Numbered from the stretch's first letter, positions 44,174-52,167 are shown. The stretch: 64,000 nt of DNA from CBDFKU01 sp965248975 (GCA_965248975.1 CBDFKU010000019.1:124001-188000), one strand, 5' to 3'. Numbers and translations are program-made. The notes: generated from the letters alone by a model not told the origin.

Positions 44174-45825
44174 GATCTCACCTCAGAGAGAGGGAGCTGC
44201 TGCGGCATCTGGCCTCGATGCCCTTCCTCGACCGGCTGGAGCTGGTCGCCCTCTCCGGTTGGTCGAGGGGCTCGGTCTACGAGGGCATCGAGGAGCTTAT
44301 GGGTTGGGGATTGACCGCCTCGGTCCCCCACGCGACGCCCCTGGTCCCGCCGACGCGAAGGTTCTATCTCACGACAGACGGACTGCTCTGGCTGGCCCAT
44401 GAGGAGGGCATCAGCCTGGACGCGCTCCTGCGCAGCCGTCCCGTCTCCGCCAGGTGGCGGCGCACCCTCGCCGAGCGCCTCGACGCCGTATCCGTCATCT
44501 ACCGGCTCGCCGCCACTATCTCCAACGTCGCCCACCCCATACGCCTGCGGTGGTTCCGAGCATCACCCATCGACGCCGCCATAGCGCTGCCCAACGGGGC
44601 AACCATCGGTGTCGTGAGACAGGGACTCACCTCGGACAGGACAGGCTTCTCCAAGCGGCTCTTCACGTTGAGGCAGGGGACGCTCCCCAGCGTTGTTCTC
44701 CTGCTCATGCCCGATGAGGTGCGGCTGCGCCATGCCCGCAGGCTGCTCCTGAGCGCTTCTGTGCCTGCGCTCCTGGGGCTGGAGCAGGACGCGGCTTCCT
44801 GTAGGCCCGCAGACCCCGTATGGCGCCCGCCCTCCGTCGCCGCGACCCTGGACCTTCGCTACGTGCTGTCCCACCTGAAGCGGGGAGGCCCAATGCCATC
44901 GGAGCCTGCGCCTTCTCGGGCGTCTCTGCCCGCTGACATCGCCGTGGAGGGAGACGGGCTCAGCCTTCCCGACCATATGCTTCCCGCCATCTTGAAGCCA
45001 ACGGAGAAGCGCTGCATCGACCTGCTCTCCGACTGGCCCTGGCTCACCCTGATAGACCTGAGCGGGCTGCTGGGCGTCTCAGGCCCCCGGGTCTCCCAAC
45101 TCGTGACAAGGCTGGAAGCGTTGGGCCTTGCGACCCGCACCGTTGTTGCGGGACGCCGCCGGATTGCCCTCACCGACCGGGGGCTGGCGCTCCTGGCCCG
45201 CAGGGACCGCGCCTCCCTGTCCACCGCAAAGAAGCGCTGGGGTGTGACGCCCCTGGACCCGGAGGTCCCCGCCGATTGGCGCAGCGTCTCCGGAAGGCGA
45301 AGCGGCCAACTGCTCAGGAACGTCGAGCACACCGAAGCGGTGCATGGGTTCATCGCGGCGCTGGCCTCCCAGTGCCGCACCCAGGGCTGGGAGGCGGTCC
45401 AGCTCGACCCGCCCCGAAGGGCGTCGCGCTATTTCCGGCACGACGGCAAGCTCCACTCGGTCCGCCCTGACGCCTTCGGCATTCTAACCAACGGCGACCG
45501 CACCCGCCCGTTCTTCCTGGAATGGGAGCGGCGGGCGGTCAGGCCCACCACGATGGCAGTCCGTCTCGCCCCCTACCTCCGCTACTACTCCTCCCATAGG
45601 CCCACCGACGACCACGGCGCACAGCCCATCGTCCTCGTCGTCTTCCACGAGGACATCGCGGCCACCCACTTCCTGCGGGTGGCGCGGGAGGAGATGGAAC
45701 GGGCGGGGGTCCAACTTCCCCTGTGGGTATCCCAGAAGGCTGTCTTGGCCGCGCTGGGACCCTTGGGAAGGGCCTGGCGCACGCCCGGCGGCTGGGACCC
45801 CGCCTACGCCTTCCCGGGCCGCTGA
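44170..45825 (+). CDS. replication-relaxation family protein (copy 2)
   Basis: A 551-residue paralogue of the protein at 20202-21860. The common blocks are LASMPFLDRLELVALSGWSR at the start, GVSGPRVSQLVTRLEALGLA (winged helix), VEHTEAVHGFIAALASQ, and RPFFLEWERRAVRPTTMAVR near the end. It overlaps the ATPase gene by 4 nt, exactly like copy 1, so the two genes form a coupled unit. It presumably recognises element DNA for transfer or replication; no catalytic tyrosine motif can be pointed to with confidence. Confidence 0.78.
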   Translation: MRSHLRERELLRHLASMPFLDRLELVALSGWSRGSVYEGIEELMGWGLTASVPHATPLVPPTRRFYLTTDGLLWLAHEEGISLDALLRSRPVSARWRRTLAERLDAVSVIYRLAATISNVAHPIRLRWFRASPIDAAIALPNGATIGVVRQGLTSDRTGFSKRLFTLRQGTLPSVVLLLMPDEVRLRHARRLLLSASVPALLGLEQDAASCRPADPVWRPPSVAATLDLRYVLSHLKRGGPMPSEPAPSRASLPADIAVEGDGLSLPDHMLPAILKPTEKRCIDLLSDWPWLTLIDLSGLLGVSGPRVSQLVTRLEALGLATRTVVAGRRRIALTDRGLALLARRDRASLSTAKKRWGVTPLDPEVPADWRSVSGRRSGQLLRNVEHTEAVHGFIAALASQCRTQGWEAVQLDPPRRASRYFRHDGKLHSVRPDAFGILTNGDRTRPFFLEWERRAVRPTTMAVRLAPYLRYYSSHRPTDDHGAQPIVLVVFHEDIAATHFLRVAREEMERAGVQLPLWVSQKAVLAALGPLGRAWRTPGGWDPAYAFPGR

Positions 45826-45857
45826 ATACAAGGAGCACAACAGGAGATATGAGAACC

Positions 45858-46616
45858 ATGCGTCTGTACTACATCGACGAGTCCGAAGGACCCCGCTACT
45901 ACGTCCGCTCAGCCCTGGGGGTGGACGCCGAGAGTTGGAACGAGATGTTCGCCGACATCTACGCCTGGCGGGTGGAGCTGCGCGACCGCTACGGCATCCC
46001 AATCGCCAGGGAGCTTCACGCCTCAGACCTGCTGGCGGGCCGGGGCCTGCTGGCCCAAAACGGCGATACCAACGAACGGGTCAGCCCACGCCAGGGGGCC
46101 GAGGTCTTCCTCGGCGGTCTGAGCCGCCTGGAAGATGCCGCAAAGAGCATCGGAGGCGTCGAGGTCATCAACGTCTGCCTCCACAAGCCCGAGAGCAGGA
46201 GGTACGAGCAGACCAGCCTCGACCGCCTGCTCACCCGGATCAATACGTCCGTCGCTTCAGCGGGCCGCCACTCCTTCCTCATCTTCGACGAGGGGCGCGA
46301 GGAGATGGTCTCCAGCCTCTACCGAAGGCTCAAGGTGCGCAACCACGTGCCCAGCCGCTATGAGCAGTGGGAGGACGGCGGGAAGACCAGGAACATGCCC
46401 ATAGAGCGCGTCATCGGAGGACCCGCATTCAGAAGCTCTGAGGGTGACCACTTCCTCCAGATGGCCGACTTCATCGCCCACTCGCTGCTGAAGCAGGAAG
46501 AAGCCCCCGTCCCCAGGGTGGAGGACTTCGGCATCGACGGCGCTTTCTCCATCCTGGATGCGGCGCTGAACCGGCAGGCGTCTGGCCGCGACCCGCAGGG
46601 GGTGGTCAGAAGATGA
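45858..46616 (+). CDS. DUF3800 family protein
   Basis: A 252-residue protein with the DUF3800 hallmarks: MRLYYIDESEGPRYYVRSAL at the start (YxDESG-like acidic site), ARELHASDLLAGRG, FLIFDEGREEMVSSL, and the C-terminal SSEGDHFLQMADFIAHSLLK. These acids suggest an RNase H-like metal nuclease; activity has not been shown for this kind as far as I know. ATG 45858 is favoured over 45849 because AGGAGAT (45842-45848) would touch the latter. It is carried by many mobile elements and sits at the end of the transfer operon. Convergent with the HTH gene at 46640. Confidence 0.82.
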   Translation: MRLYYIDESEGPRYYVRSALGVDAESWNEMFADIYAWRVELRDRYGIPIARELHASDLLAGRGLLAQNGDTNERVSPRQGAEVFLGGLSRLEDAAKSIGGVEVINVCLHKPESRRYEQTSLDRLLTRINTSVASAGRHSFLIFDEGREEMVSSLYRRLKVRNHVPSRYEQWEDGGKTRNMPIERVIGGPAFRSSEGDHFLQMADFIAHSLLKQEEAPVPRVEDFGIDGAFSILDAALNRQASGRDPQGVVRR

Positions 46617-46639
46617 AGGCTTCCACTCATTCTTCAGCC

Positions 46640-46996
46640 CTATGCCCTCCCCCGGCGGCGCGCCCGCACGAACCGGATGAACTCGTGGATCGACTCCAGG
46701 TCCTCCCTGGGGAGACCGGCGGTGGCTTCGCTGAAGGAGGCGTCCGCCTCCCTCAACAGCTCCGCTTCGACCACATCCCGGCACAGGAGCCAGTCGGTGC
46801 TCGCCTCGCAGCGGAAGGCCAGCTCCACCAGGTGCGCATGGGTGGGCTTCGATTTGCCCGCCTCCCAGTACCAGATGGTGTGCGGGGTGACCCCCAGCAG
46901 CTCGCTGAGCTGTTTCTGGGTCAGGCCCGCCTTCTTCCTGGCCTCCTTGATGCGGGCTCCGATGGTCTTCCACCGGTAGCCCCGGTCGTCTGCCAT
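46640..46996 (-). CDS. XRE-family repressor-like protein (switch module 1)
   Basis: A 118-residue helix-turn-helix protein: RIKEARKKAGLTQKQLSELL then GVTPHTIWYWEAGKSKPTHA, followed by ELAFRCEASTDWLLCRD and a C-terminal helix (DLESIHEFIRFVRARRRGRA). It is close to the protein at 49543 throughout. It probably represses the divergent promoter at 47.0-47.13 kb, as ImmR/CI-type proteins do. ATG 46996 follows GGAGAGACGAACGCTC. No ImmA gene follows this copy, unlike module 2. Confidence 0.85.
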   Translation of the reverse strand: MADDRGYRWKTIGARIKEARKKAGLTQKQLSELLGVTPHTIWYWEAGKSKPTHAHLVELAFRCEASTDWLLCRDVVEAELLREADASFSEATAGLPREDLESIHEFIRFVRARRRGRA

Positions 46997-47038
46997 GAGC
47001 GTTCGTCTCTCCTTGTAGCGGCGTTGGGGATTGGTCAC

Positions 47039-47065
47039 CGAACCCCATGGTAGTGCATGGGTTCG
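47039..47065. promoter_or_regulatory. palindromic operator between divergent HTH genes
   Basis: CGAACCCCATGG and CATGGGTTCG face each other over a few bases, giving a near-perfect inverted repeat with one mismatch. Next to it, 47068-47118 is strikingly AT-rich (GATATATC, ATTATATACATTAC), which fits divergent promoters. It is the expected binding site for one of the HTH proteins. Confidence 0.6.
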
Positions 47066-47143
47066 CGGGCGAGATATATCCGTATTGTTTAACACGTCAT
47101 TATATACATTACTTAGGGTACAAAGGGAGGTTTGAGATACCCG

Positions 47144-47380
47144 ATGAGGCGTCCAGGACGGACCACGGTCCGAGTCAAGACAGAGGCGCTGTGGGCGCGG
47201 TTGGCGCTGCTTGGCCGCTCCCAGAACTGGCTGGCGCGGGAGGTCGGGATCAGTCCCGGCTACCTCTCCATGCTCCTCAGCAAACGACGCGCTCCTTCGG
47301 GGCGTGTCCGCCGCCGTATGCAGGAGGTCCTGGGGGTTGCCGAGTTTGGTGAGCTGTTCGCACTGGAGCGCCGGGATTGA
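47144..47380 (+). CDS. small XRE-type HTH protein (Cro-like)
   Basis: A 78-residue protein: ALWARLALLGRSQNWLAREV and GISPGYLSMLLSKRRAPSGR, a clear helix-turn-helix. It is first in the rightward direction, opposite the repressor, so it holds the position of a Cro-like factor. GGGAGG at 47124-47129 would serve the TTG at 47132 only with very short spacing, and the ATG at 47144 only with long spacing, so the start is open. It overlaps the next gene by 4 nt. Module 2 lacks a counterpart. Confidence 0.75.
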   Translation: MRRPGRTTVRVKTEALWARLALLGRSQNWLAREVGISPGYLSMLLSKRRAPSGRVRRRMQEVLGVAEFGELFALERRD

Positions 47381-47769
47381 CTTCCCGACGGTCCTCCCCG
47401 CGTCCTCCAAGCGACGCCGATGGACTCACCATCGGGGGGCGTCCCGTTGCCTACGGCAGCGGCCTCCTGCCCGAGGACTTTGCTCGCCGCCTCCATCTGC
47501 TGAAGGAGCGCAGCGGACTCACCTGGAACGGGGTCGCCGAGGTCCTGGGTGTGGACGTAAAGCAGGTGCTCAGGTGGCGTGAAGGCACCGAGCCCTGCGG
47601 TGGAGCCATGCTCTCCCTCATGCGCCTGTCGGCCCAGATACCCGGCGGCTTGGACACCCTCATGGGTGAGGGTTTTCTGCTCCTTCTCGTGCGCCTGGCG
47701 CTCCAGATGCCCGGCGGCTTGGAGGTCCTCCTCAGCCAGGGCTTTCAGATCTCCCTCAAGGAGGGTTGA
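47377..47769 (+). CDS. HTH protein with shared module architecture (module 1, gene 2)
   Basis: A 130-residue protein. GLTIGGRPVAYGSGLLPEDF starts the shared part, then RLHLLKERSGLTWNGVAEVL and GVDVKQVLRWREGTEPCGGA, a helix-turn-helix near residues 44-75. The C-terminal part repeats the pattern RLSAQIPGGLDTLMGEGFLL and RLALQMPGGLEVLLSQGFQI, an internal duplication absent from the counterpart at 50041. ATG 47377 overlaps the previous gene (ATGA). Probably a regulator of element genes; no named family. Confidence 0.7.
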   Translation: MTSRRSSPRPPSDADGLTIGGRPVAYGSGLLPEDFARRLHLLKERSGLTWNGVAEVLGVDVKQVLRWREGTEPCGGAMLSLMRLSAQIPGGLDTLMGEGFLLLLVRLALQMPGGLEVLLSQGFQISLKEG

Positions 47770-47773
47770 GCCG

Positions 47774-48088
47774 ATGCCACGTCAACGGATGGACCACAAA
47801 TGGGCGGCCAAGAGCTTCCCTGAAGACTTCCCCCTGTGCCTGGAGCGCTTCAAGGACGCCTCCGGGCTGACCTGGAAGGACATCGCCCGGCGTCTCGGAA
47901 CCAGTCCCCTCTCCCTGAGGCACTGGCGGGGCGGAATAAGGCCCAGCTCTCTCCATCTCCTCGCGCTGATGGACCTGGCGGACGAGCTGGGCCTGGCTCA
48001 CCTGCTGCCCACATGGAGAGCGCGGCGGGAGCAGGATGGGAGAGCCTCGTCGACATGGGACGGCTTGCAGCCGAGGCTGTTGCCCTGA
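47774..48088 (+). CDS. HTH protein with shared module architecture (module 1, gene 3)
   Basis: A 104-residue protein: MPRQRMDHKWAAKSFPEDFP, RFKDASGLTWKDIARRLGTS and PLSLRHWRGGIRPSSLHLLA, a helix-turn-helix, then LMDLADELGLAHLLP. The protein at 50369 is a close relative. It starts 4 nt after the stop of gene 2. The last 15 residues differ from the relative and may have been changed by a recent joint. Confidence 0.7.
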   Translation: MPRQRMDHKWAAKSFPEDFPLCLERFKDASGLTWKDIARRLGTSPLSLRHWRGGIRPSSLHLLALMDLADELGLAHLLPTWRARREQDGRASSTWDGLQPRLLP

Positions 48089-48241
48089 CTCAACGGGCAA
48101 AGGCGGTCCCGGCGTCCCCGACGACTCTTCCAATGAATCCGACTCCTCTATATTCCTATAGGGGAAGGGGCAGGCATGGTTCCGCGATGGAAGGCTTGGA
48201 GGCAACAACGTGTGCGGGACGTACCCAACGAGCACAACCCG

Positions 48242-48337
48242 TTGACAACCGTGGCCCCTAATGATACTGTTTGCCTACCACCCCTATCGCTTCGCCGGTA
48301 GGGTCGAGACCGCCCTCGTGGCGGTCTCTGTCTTTTT
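48242..48337 (+). promoter_or_regulatory. promoter plus short leader with terminator hairpin ahead of NYN gene
   Basis: TTGACA (48242-48247) and TACTGT (48265-48270) are 17 nt apart. The transcript would contain CCTACC (48274) pairing with GGTAGG (48297), then GAGACCGCC (48306-48314) pairing with GGCGGTCTC (48320-48328), followed by TGTCTTTTT, an intrinsic terminator. The NYN start codon is only 15 nt beyond. This is either an attenuator or a ~65-nt small RNA. Confidence 0.6.
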
Positions 48338-48351
48338 AGTGAGGGTAGCGA

Positions 48352-48981
48352 TTGAACACCAACCTCTACATAGACGGCTTCAATCTCTACTACCGCGCCC
48401 TCAAGGACACCCCCTTCAGGTGGCTGGACCTCCGCAAGCTCGGTGAGACCCTCTTTCCCCAGGACAGCATCTGCCGGGTCTGTTACTTCACCGCCCTCCT
48501 CGATGCGCGTCCCGACAATCCCAATCAGCCCCGCCGACAGCTCGTGTACCTGAGAGCCTTGGCGACTCTGCCGGGCTTCGAGGCTCACTTCGGTGCCTTC
48601 CGTTCCGGTACCAAGCGCCGCCCCCTGGCCGAGCCTGTGCCGGGGCTGCCGTCCCACGCCCTGGTGAGGGATTCGGAGGAGAAGGGATCGGATGTGAACC
48701 TGGCCACCCGCCTCCTGGTCGATGGCTTCAACGGGAAGTACGAGCAGGCCGTCGTTGTGTCCAACGACGCTGACTTTGCTGGTGCGATGCGCTACGCACG
48801 GGACGACCTGGGCCTTCGGGTCACCCTGGTGAATCCCGACTCCAGGAACGCGAGCCCCAGGGAGTTGGCCAGTGCCGCGACCTACGTGAAGCGCCTCTGG
48901 AACAGCCATTTACGGCGCAGCCAGCTTCCCGATACGCTGACGGACGCGGTGGGCACCATCACCAAACCCGCCGCTTGGTGA
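48352..48981 (+). CDS. NYN-domain protein (LabA/DUF88-type PIN-like RNase)
   Basis: A 209-residue protein with the NYN fold: NTNLYIDGFNLYYRALKDTP (first aspartate in YIDGFN), EEKGSDVNLATRLLVDGFN (SDVNLA acidic site) and AVVVSNDADFAGAMRYARDD (SNDADF). These give the three acidic clusters of this metal-dependent nuclease family. TTG 48352 is the start, with GAGGGTAGCG just before it. It follows an intrinsic terminator, so expression may depend on readthrough. NYN genes are common cargo on mobile elements; substrate unknown. Confidence 0.88.
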   Translation: MNTNLYIDGFNLYYRALKDTPFRWLDLRKLGETLFPQDSICRVCYFTALLDARPDNPNQPRRQLVYLRALATLPGFEAHFGAFRSGTKRRPLAEPVPGLPSHALVRDSEEKGSDVNLATRLLVDGFNGKYEQAVVVSNDADFAGAMRYARDDLGLRVTLVNPDSRNASPRELASAATYVKRLWNSHLRRSQLPDTLTDAVGTITKPAAW

Positions 48982-49105
48982 CCTTTTCGCGCCGCAGAGA
49001 CGCAAACCCTCACATAGCCCGACGAGGAGTGCCCCACGGCTCATGGCAGAGGGTCGTTGGCGCGGTTGACGAGATAGGTTAGCAAGTCCCGAAGACAGCA
49101 GCCCT

Positions 49106-49534
49106 TCACTCCACAAGCAGAGGCAACTGAAGCCGGACCATCTGGTCTGGAACTCCGAAATGCTCCGCCACCTCCCACGACTCGGTGAGGTGAGCCGCGA
49201 GCGCCTCCCTCACATCCATCAGAAGGGCGGCAGTGAAATCCTCCGCCTCCCGCTCGATCCGGCCGCCGAATCTGGTGTGCTTGTATATCCAGAGGTGGTT
49301 GCCGGGATGCATCTGAATGTGCCCTATGGCGTGGGCGACCATCCACCGCCGCCAGTCGGGCTCCAGGTCCTCGGCGACGCAGATGTAGCGGTCGATACGC
49401 AGCTCTTGGTGAACCTGCATCGGCCATGGGATCACCTCGTATCCCAGGATGTTGGCCGCCCCCTCAGCATCTACCTGGCTGCGCAGCCCCAGCTTGCGCC
49501 GAAGCTCCACGGCCTTGCGGCGAGCCTTGTTCAT
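49106..49534 (-). CDS. ImmA/IrrE-type metallopeptidase
   Basis: A 142-residue zinc peptidase. The HExxH site appears as MVAHAIGHIQMHPG (AHAIGH, the glutamate replaced by alanine), followed by ERAEDFTAAL-type EREAEDFTAALLM with the third ligand. In ICEs and phages such proteins cleave the XRE repressor to turn the element on; that gene lies just upstream (8-nt gap). The change of the catalytic glutamate is notable and could make it inactive as a protease. The ATG start MNKARRKAVELRRKLG has a helical N-terminus of the usual kind. Confidence 0.78.
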   Translation of the reverse strand: MNKARRKAVELRRKLGLRSQVDAEGAANILGYEVIPWPMQVHQELRIDRYICVAEDLEPDWRRWMVAHAIGHIQMHPGNHLWIYKHTRFGGRIEREAEDFTAALLMDVREALAAHLTESWEVAEHFGVPDQMVRLQLPLLVE

Positions 49535-49542
49535 CCCTCAAC

Positions 49543-49908
49543 CTAAGTCCTCCTTCGACGCCGCTCCCGCACGAAACGGATGAACTCCTGGATCGACTCC
49601 ACGTCCTCTATGGGTAGGCCGGAGATGGCGTTTCTGAAGGAGACATCGGCCTCCTTCAGAAACGCCGCCTCCAACACGTCCCGGCCCAACAGCCAGTCAG
49701 TGCTGACCTCACAGCGGTAGGCCAGCTCCAGCAGGTTCTCGTGGGAAGGCTTCATCTTCCCCGACTCCCAGCACCAGACGGCGTGGGAGGAGACGCCGAT
49801 CAGCTCCGCCATCTGCTTCTGGGTGAGGCCCACCCTCGTCCTGGCCTCCCTGATGCGAGACCCGATCTCTTTCCACTTGTAGCCCGTGTCATCTGGCATG
49901 ACGATCAC
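49543..49908 (-). CDS. XRE-family repressor-like protein (switch module 2)
   Basis: A 121-residue helix-turn-helix protein: RIREARTRVGLTQKQMAELI and GVSSHAVWCWESGKMKPSHE, then ELAYRCEVSTDWLLGRD. It is like the module 1 protein from end to end. Its stop is 8 nt from the ImmA-type gene start, so the two are an ImmR-ImmA pair. It likely controls the AT-rich divergent region 49909-50000 (TATTAGCACATATATTCTAA is an imperfect inverted repeat). ATG 49902 (MPDDTGYKW) is also possible as start. Confidence 0.87.
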   Translation of the reverse strand: MIVMPDDTGYKWKEIGSRIREARTRVGLTQKQMAELIGVSSHAVWCWESGKMKPSHENLLELAYRCEVSTDWLLGRDVLEAAFLKEADVSFRNAISGLPIEDVESIQEFIRFVRERRRRRT

Positions 49909-50040
49909 CCTATATTAGCACATATATTCTAACAAGCCATCTGGTATATGCATACAATAATATCATAAGCAAAACTTAGTGTACAGAAGGAATCCTGTAG
50001 GTATGAATCGCCGGTGAGCCGTTCGTATCGGAGAATAGGG

Positions 50041-50394
50041 ATGCCAGCCCATAGCTCTGCCCCACGTTTGCGCGACGATCACGATGGACGCACCATCGGG
50101 GGTCGTTCCGTGCCCTACGAGTCTGGCGTGCTTCCCGACGATTTCGTCGAGTGTCTCCACCTATTCAAGGAGCGCAGCGGCCTCACCTGGAGCGGCCTGG
50201 CCGAGGTGCTGGGTGTGGACATCAAGCAGCTGCTCCGGTGGCGTGACGGCACCGAGCCATGCGGCGGAGCCTTCCGCTCCCTCGTCCGTATCGCCAGGTG
50301 GATTCCAGGCGGCCTCGACCTGTTGGTCGGAGAGGACTTCCTGATCTCACTGAGGGAGGGCTGGAGCGATGCCTCGTCAGCGTACCCACCATAA
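50041..50394 (+). CDS. HTH protein (module 2, gene 2)
   Basis: A 117-residue protein: HDGRTIGGRSVPYESGVLPD, then CLHLFKERSGLTWSGLAEVL and GVDIKQLLRWRDGTEPCGGA, the same helix-turn-helix as at 47377. It has a single RIARWIPGGLDLLVGEDFLI tail, where module 1 has two. ATG 50041 follows GGAGAATAGGG; a GTG at 50014 is less likely. It overlaps the next gene by 26 nt. Confidence 0.7.
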   Translation: MPAHSSAPRLRDDHDGRTIGGRSVPYESGVLPDDFVECLHLFKERSGLTWSGLAEVLGVDIKQLLRWRDGTEPCGGAFRSLVRIARWIPGGLDLLVGEDFLISLREGWSDASSAYPP

Positions 50395-50644
50395 AAGGAC
50401 GGTTTACGTCTTCCCAAAGGACTTGCCCCTAAGCCTAAAGTCGTTCAAGGACGCCTCCGGTCTGACCTGGAACGAGATTGCCCGGCGTCTCGGCACCAAT
50501 GCTCTCACCTTGAGGCGTTGGCGGGCTGGAGTGCAGCCCAGCTCACGCCATCTATTGGCGCTGTTGGACCTGGCCGGGGAGCTAAATCTTGCACACCTGC
50601 TGCCAACAGCGCGTGGCCGCCGAAACCAGCACCTAGTGGGGTAA
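50369..50644 (+). CDS. HTH protein (module 2, gene 3)
   Basis: A 91-residue protein related to the one at 47774: MPRQRTHHKRTVYVFPKDLP, SFKDASGLTWNEIARRLGTN, ALTLRRWRAGVQPSSRHLLA and LLDLAGELNLAHLLP. GGAGGG lies just upstream of ATG 50369. It is followed by a terminator at 50698, closing the module. Confidence 0.72.
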   Translation: MPRQRTHHKRTVYVFPKDLPLSLKSFKDASGLTWNEIARRLGTNALTLRRWRAGVQPSSRHLLALLDLAGELNLAHLLPTARGRRNQHLVG

Positions 50645-50697
50645 GTAGACCACTGGGTGAGCCTGCTATTGCTCGCTCCTTTCCCCGACAGGACATG

Positions 50698-50719
50698 AGG
50701 CGCTCTCACGCGCCTTTTT
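50698..50719 (+). terminator. intrinsic terminator after HTH module 2
   Basis: AGGCGC (50698-50703) and GCGCCT (50710-50715) form a hairpin followed by TTTTT. It sits 53 nt after the last HTH gene. Confidence 0.75.
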
Positions 50720-51037
50720 CCACGAGGTTTTCCTCGGCCGATCGCAGGGTTGCTCCCCGGCTGATTGAAAGGTAGTCCTCTGCCAATCGGAGGGAGGAGT
50801 CACCCCCTTCACCGGACCCCTTATAAGGGGGTGCGCCGATGAACTCCCCTATGAGGGAGTGCCCTCAGTATTTCAAGCGTTCACACTGGCATATGGGCAA
50901 CGGGCGCTCGAGCTTTGTGTTCAAGCGCTCAGGCCACGTAACGAGAGGCCAGTGGCTCCGAAAGACACCAACAGACGCAGCGCAGGCTCGGTGCAACCGG
51001 CCCACATGGTCAGCGTCGGCGTCACTGAAAGACCGAT
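50720..51037. other. gene-free interval with several inverted repeats
   Basis: CACCCCCTT (50801-50809) faces AAGGGGGTG (50825-50833), and ACTCCCC faces GGGAGT at 50843-50860. Two similar stretches, CCGATCGCAGGG and CCAATCGGAGGG, lie ahead of them. No gene is supported. Such clusters of hairpins are found at origins of transfer and at regulatory RNAs; nothing decides between them here. Confidence 0.4.
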
Positions 51038-51250
51038 ATGGAAGAGACCAAGAACCAGCACAAACCCAAAGGCACCGGGAAAGACCCCGGTGAGCTGCGG
51101 GTCGTGAGCATCGACTTCAACCCCGGCCCCGACGCCCAGGACCGGCTGCGCCGCCTCTTCACCCTGCTCGTCAAGTACGCGACCAAGGACATGCTCCCTG
51201 CTCCCGACGCGGACTCTTCATCAGAGGACGGCAGCGAGGTAGAGGGCTGA
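51038..51250 (+). CDS. small hypothetical protein coupled to PAPS-reductase-like gene
   Basis: A 70-residue protein starting MEETKNQHKPKGTGKDPGEL, with a helical centre (DAQDRLRRLFTLLVKYATKD) and an acidic end. Its TGA shares bases with the next ATG (TGATG), so translation is coupled. I do not recognise a family. ATG 51038 is preceded by GACCGAT without a clear ribosome site. Confidence 0.55.
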   Translation: MEETKNQHKPKGTGKDPGELRVVSIDFNPGPDAQDRLRRLFTLLVKYATKDMLPAPDADSSSEDGSEVEG

Positions 51251-52086
51251 TGCATCCCGCGCACTCGTTGACGGTCATCAGCCTGGGCGGAGGAGTACAG
51301 TCCTCCGTCATGGCGCTCATGGCAAGCCAGGGAGCATTCGACGCCATCCCCAACTGCGCCATCTTCGCCGACACCCACTGGGAGCCTCCCAGTCTCTACA
51401 CTCACCTCGATTGGCTCGCCGAGCGTCTCGGCTTCCCCGTGTACGTCGTGGACAACGGGCGGAGTCTCCGCGAGGACGTCAAGTCCCTCACCAACCACTC
51501 AGGCAACCACGGCTTTGTAGACGTTCCCCTCTATCTGAAGGGACGTGACGGAGGGAGCGACGGGATGGGTCGTCGCCAATGCACCGAGCACTACAAGATA
51601 AGGCCGATTCAGCGGAAGATACGCGAGCTGCTGGGACTCACAAAAGGACAACGTGTTCCGTCCGGCACCGCCGTCGAGCTGTGGCTGGGCATCTCCACCG
51701 ACGAGGCCATCCGCATGAAGCCCTCTCGCGATAGATGGATACAGAACCGTTACCCCCTCATCGAAGCTGGGATGTCCAGGAAAGACTGCCTCCACTGGTG
51801 GAACACCCGCTACGACCGGCCACTGGAGCGTTCAGCCTGCATTGGCTGCCCATACCAGTCACGGCAGCGGTGGGTCGAGACCAAGCGCAGGTGGCCGGAG
51901 CTGTTCGCTGAGGCGGTCGAGATTGACGCCAAACTCAGAGGACGGCTGGCCTTCGCCAAGGAGCCCTACCTGCATCCACGACGGGTGCCCCTCGCGCAGG
52001 CGGTCAGCCTCGTTGACGCGGAGTTGGGAACGGACGGGCAATCGGACGGGTTCGGAAACGAGTGCGAGGGGCACTACGGGCTCTAA
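51250..52086 (+). CDS. PAPS-reductase-like PP-loop ATPase-fold protein
   Basis: A 278-residue protein of the adenine-nucleotide alpha-hydrolase fold. HSLTVISLGGGVQSSVMALM gives the PP-loop (SGGxxS type), then CAIFADTHWEPPSLYTHLDW, a run similar to phage and island PAPS-reductase-like proteins. QCTEHYKIRPIQRKIREL and the later SACIGCPYQSRQRW hold conserved cysteines that could bind a metal or FeS cluster. True assimilatory reductases have a different C-terminus. Members occur in DNA phosphorothioation (DndC) and on phages, where the role is unknown. It may act in nucleic acid sulfur chemistry or defence; unproven. Confidence 0.78.
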   Translation: MHPAHSLTVISLGGGVQSSVMALMASQGAFDAIPNCAIFADTHWEPPSLYTHLDWLAERLGFPVYVVDNGRSLREDVKSLTNHSGNHGFVDVPLYLKGRDGGSDGMGRRQCTEHYKIRPIQRKIRELLGLTKGQRVPSGTAVELWLGISTDEAIRMKPSRDRWIQNRYPLIEAGMSRKDCLHWWNTRYDRPLERSACIGCPYQSRQRWVETKRRWPELFAEAVEIDAKLRGRLAFAKEPYLHPRRVPLAQAVSLVDAELGTDGQSDGFGNECEGHYGL

Positions 52087-52167
52087 GGGGCCGCATTCAC
52101 GACGAGACGGCGGGGAGCCTATTTTCTAGTCGCCAAGGCGCTTCACTGCTGCGGAGAGGAGGGCGCT

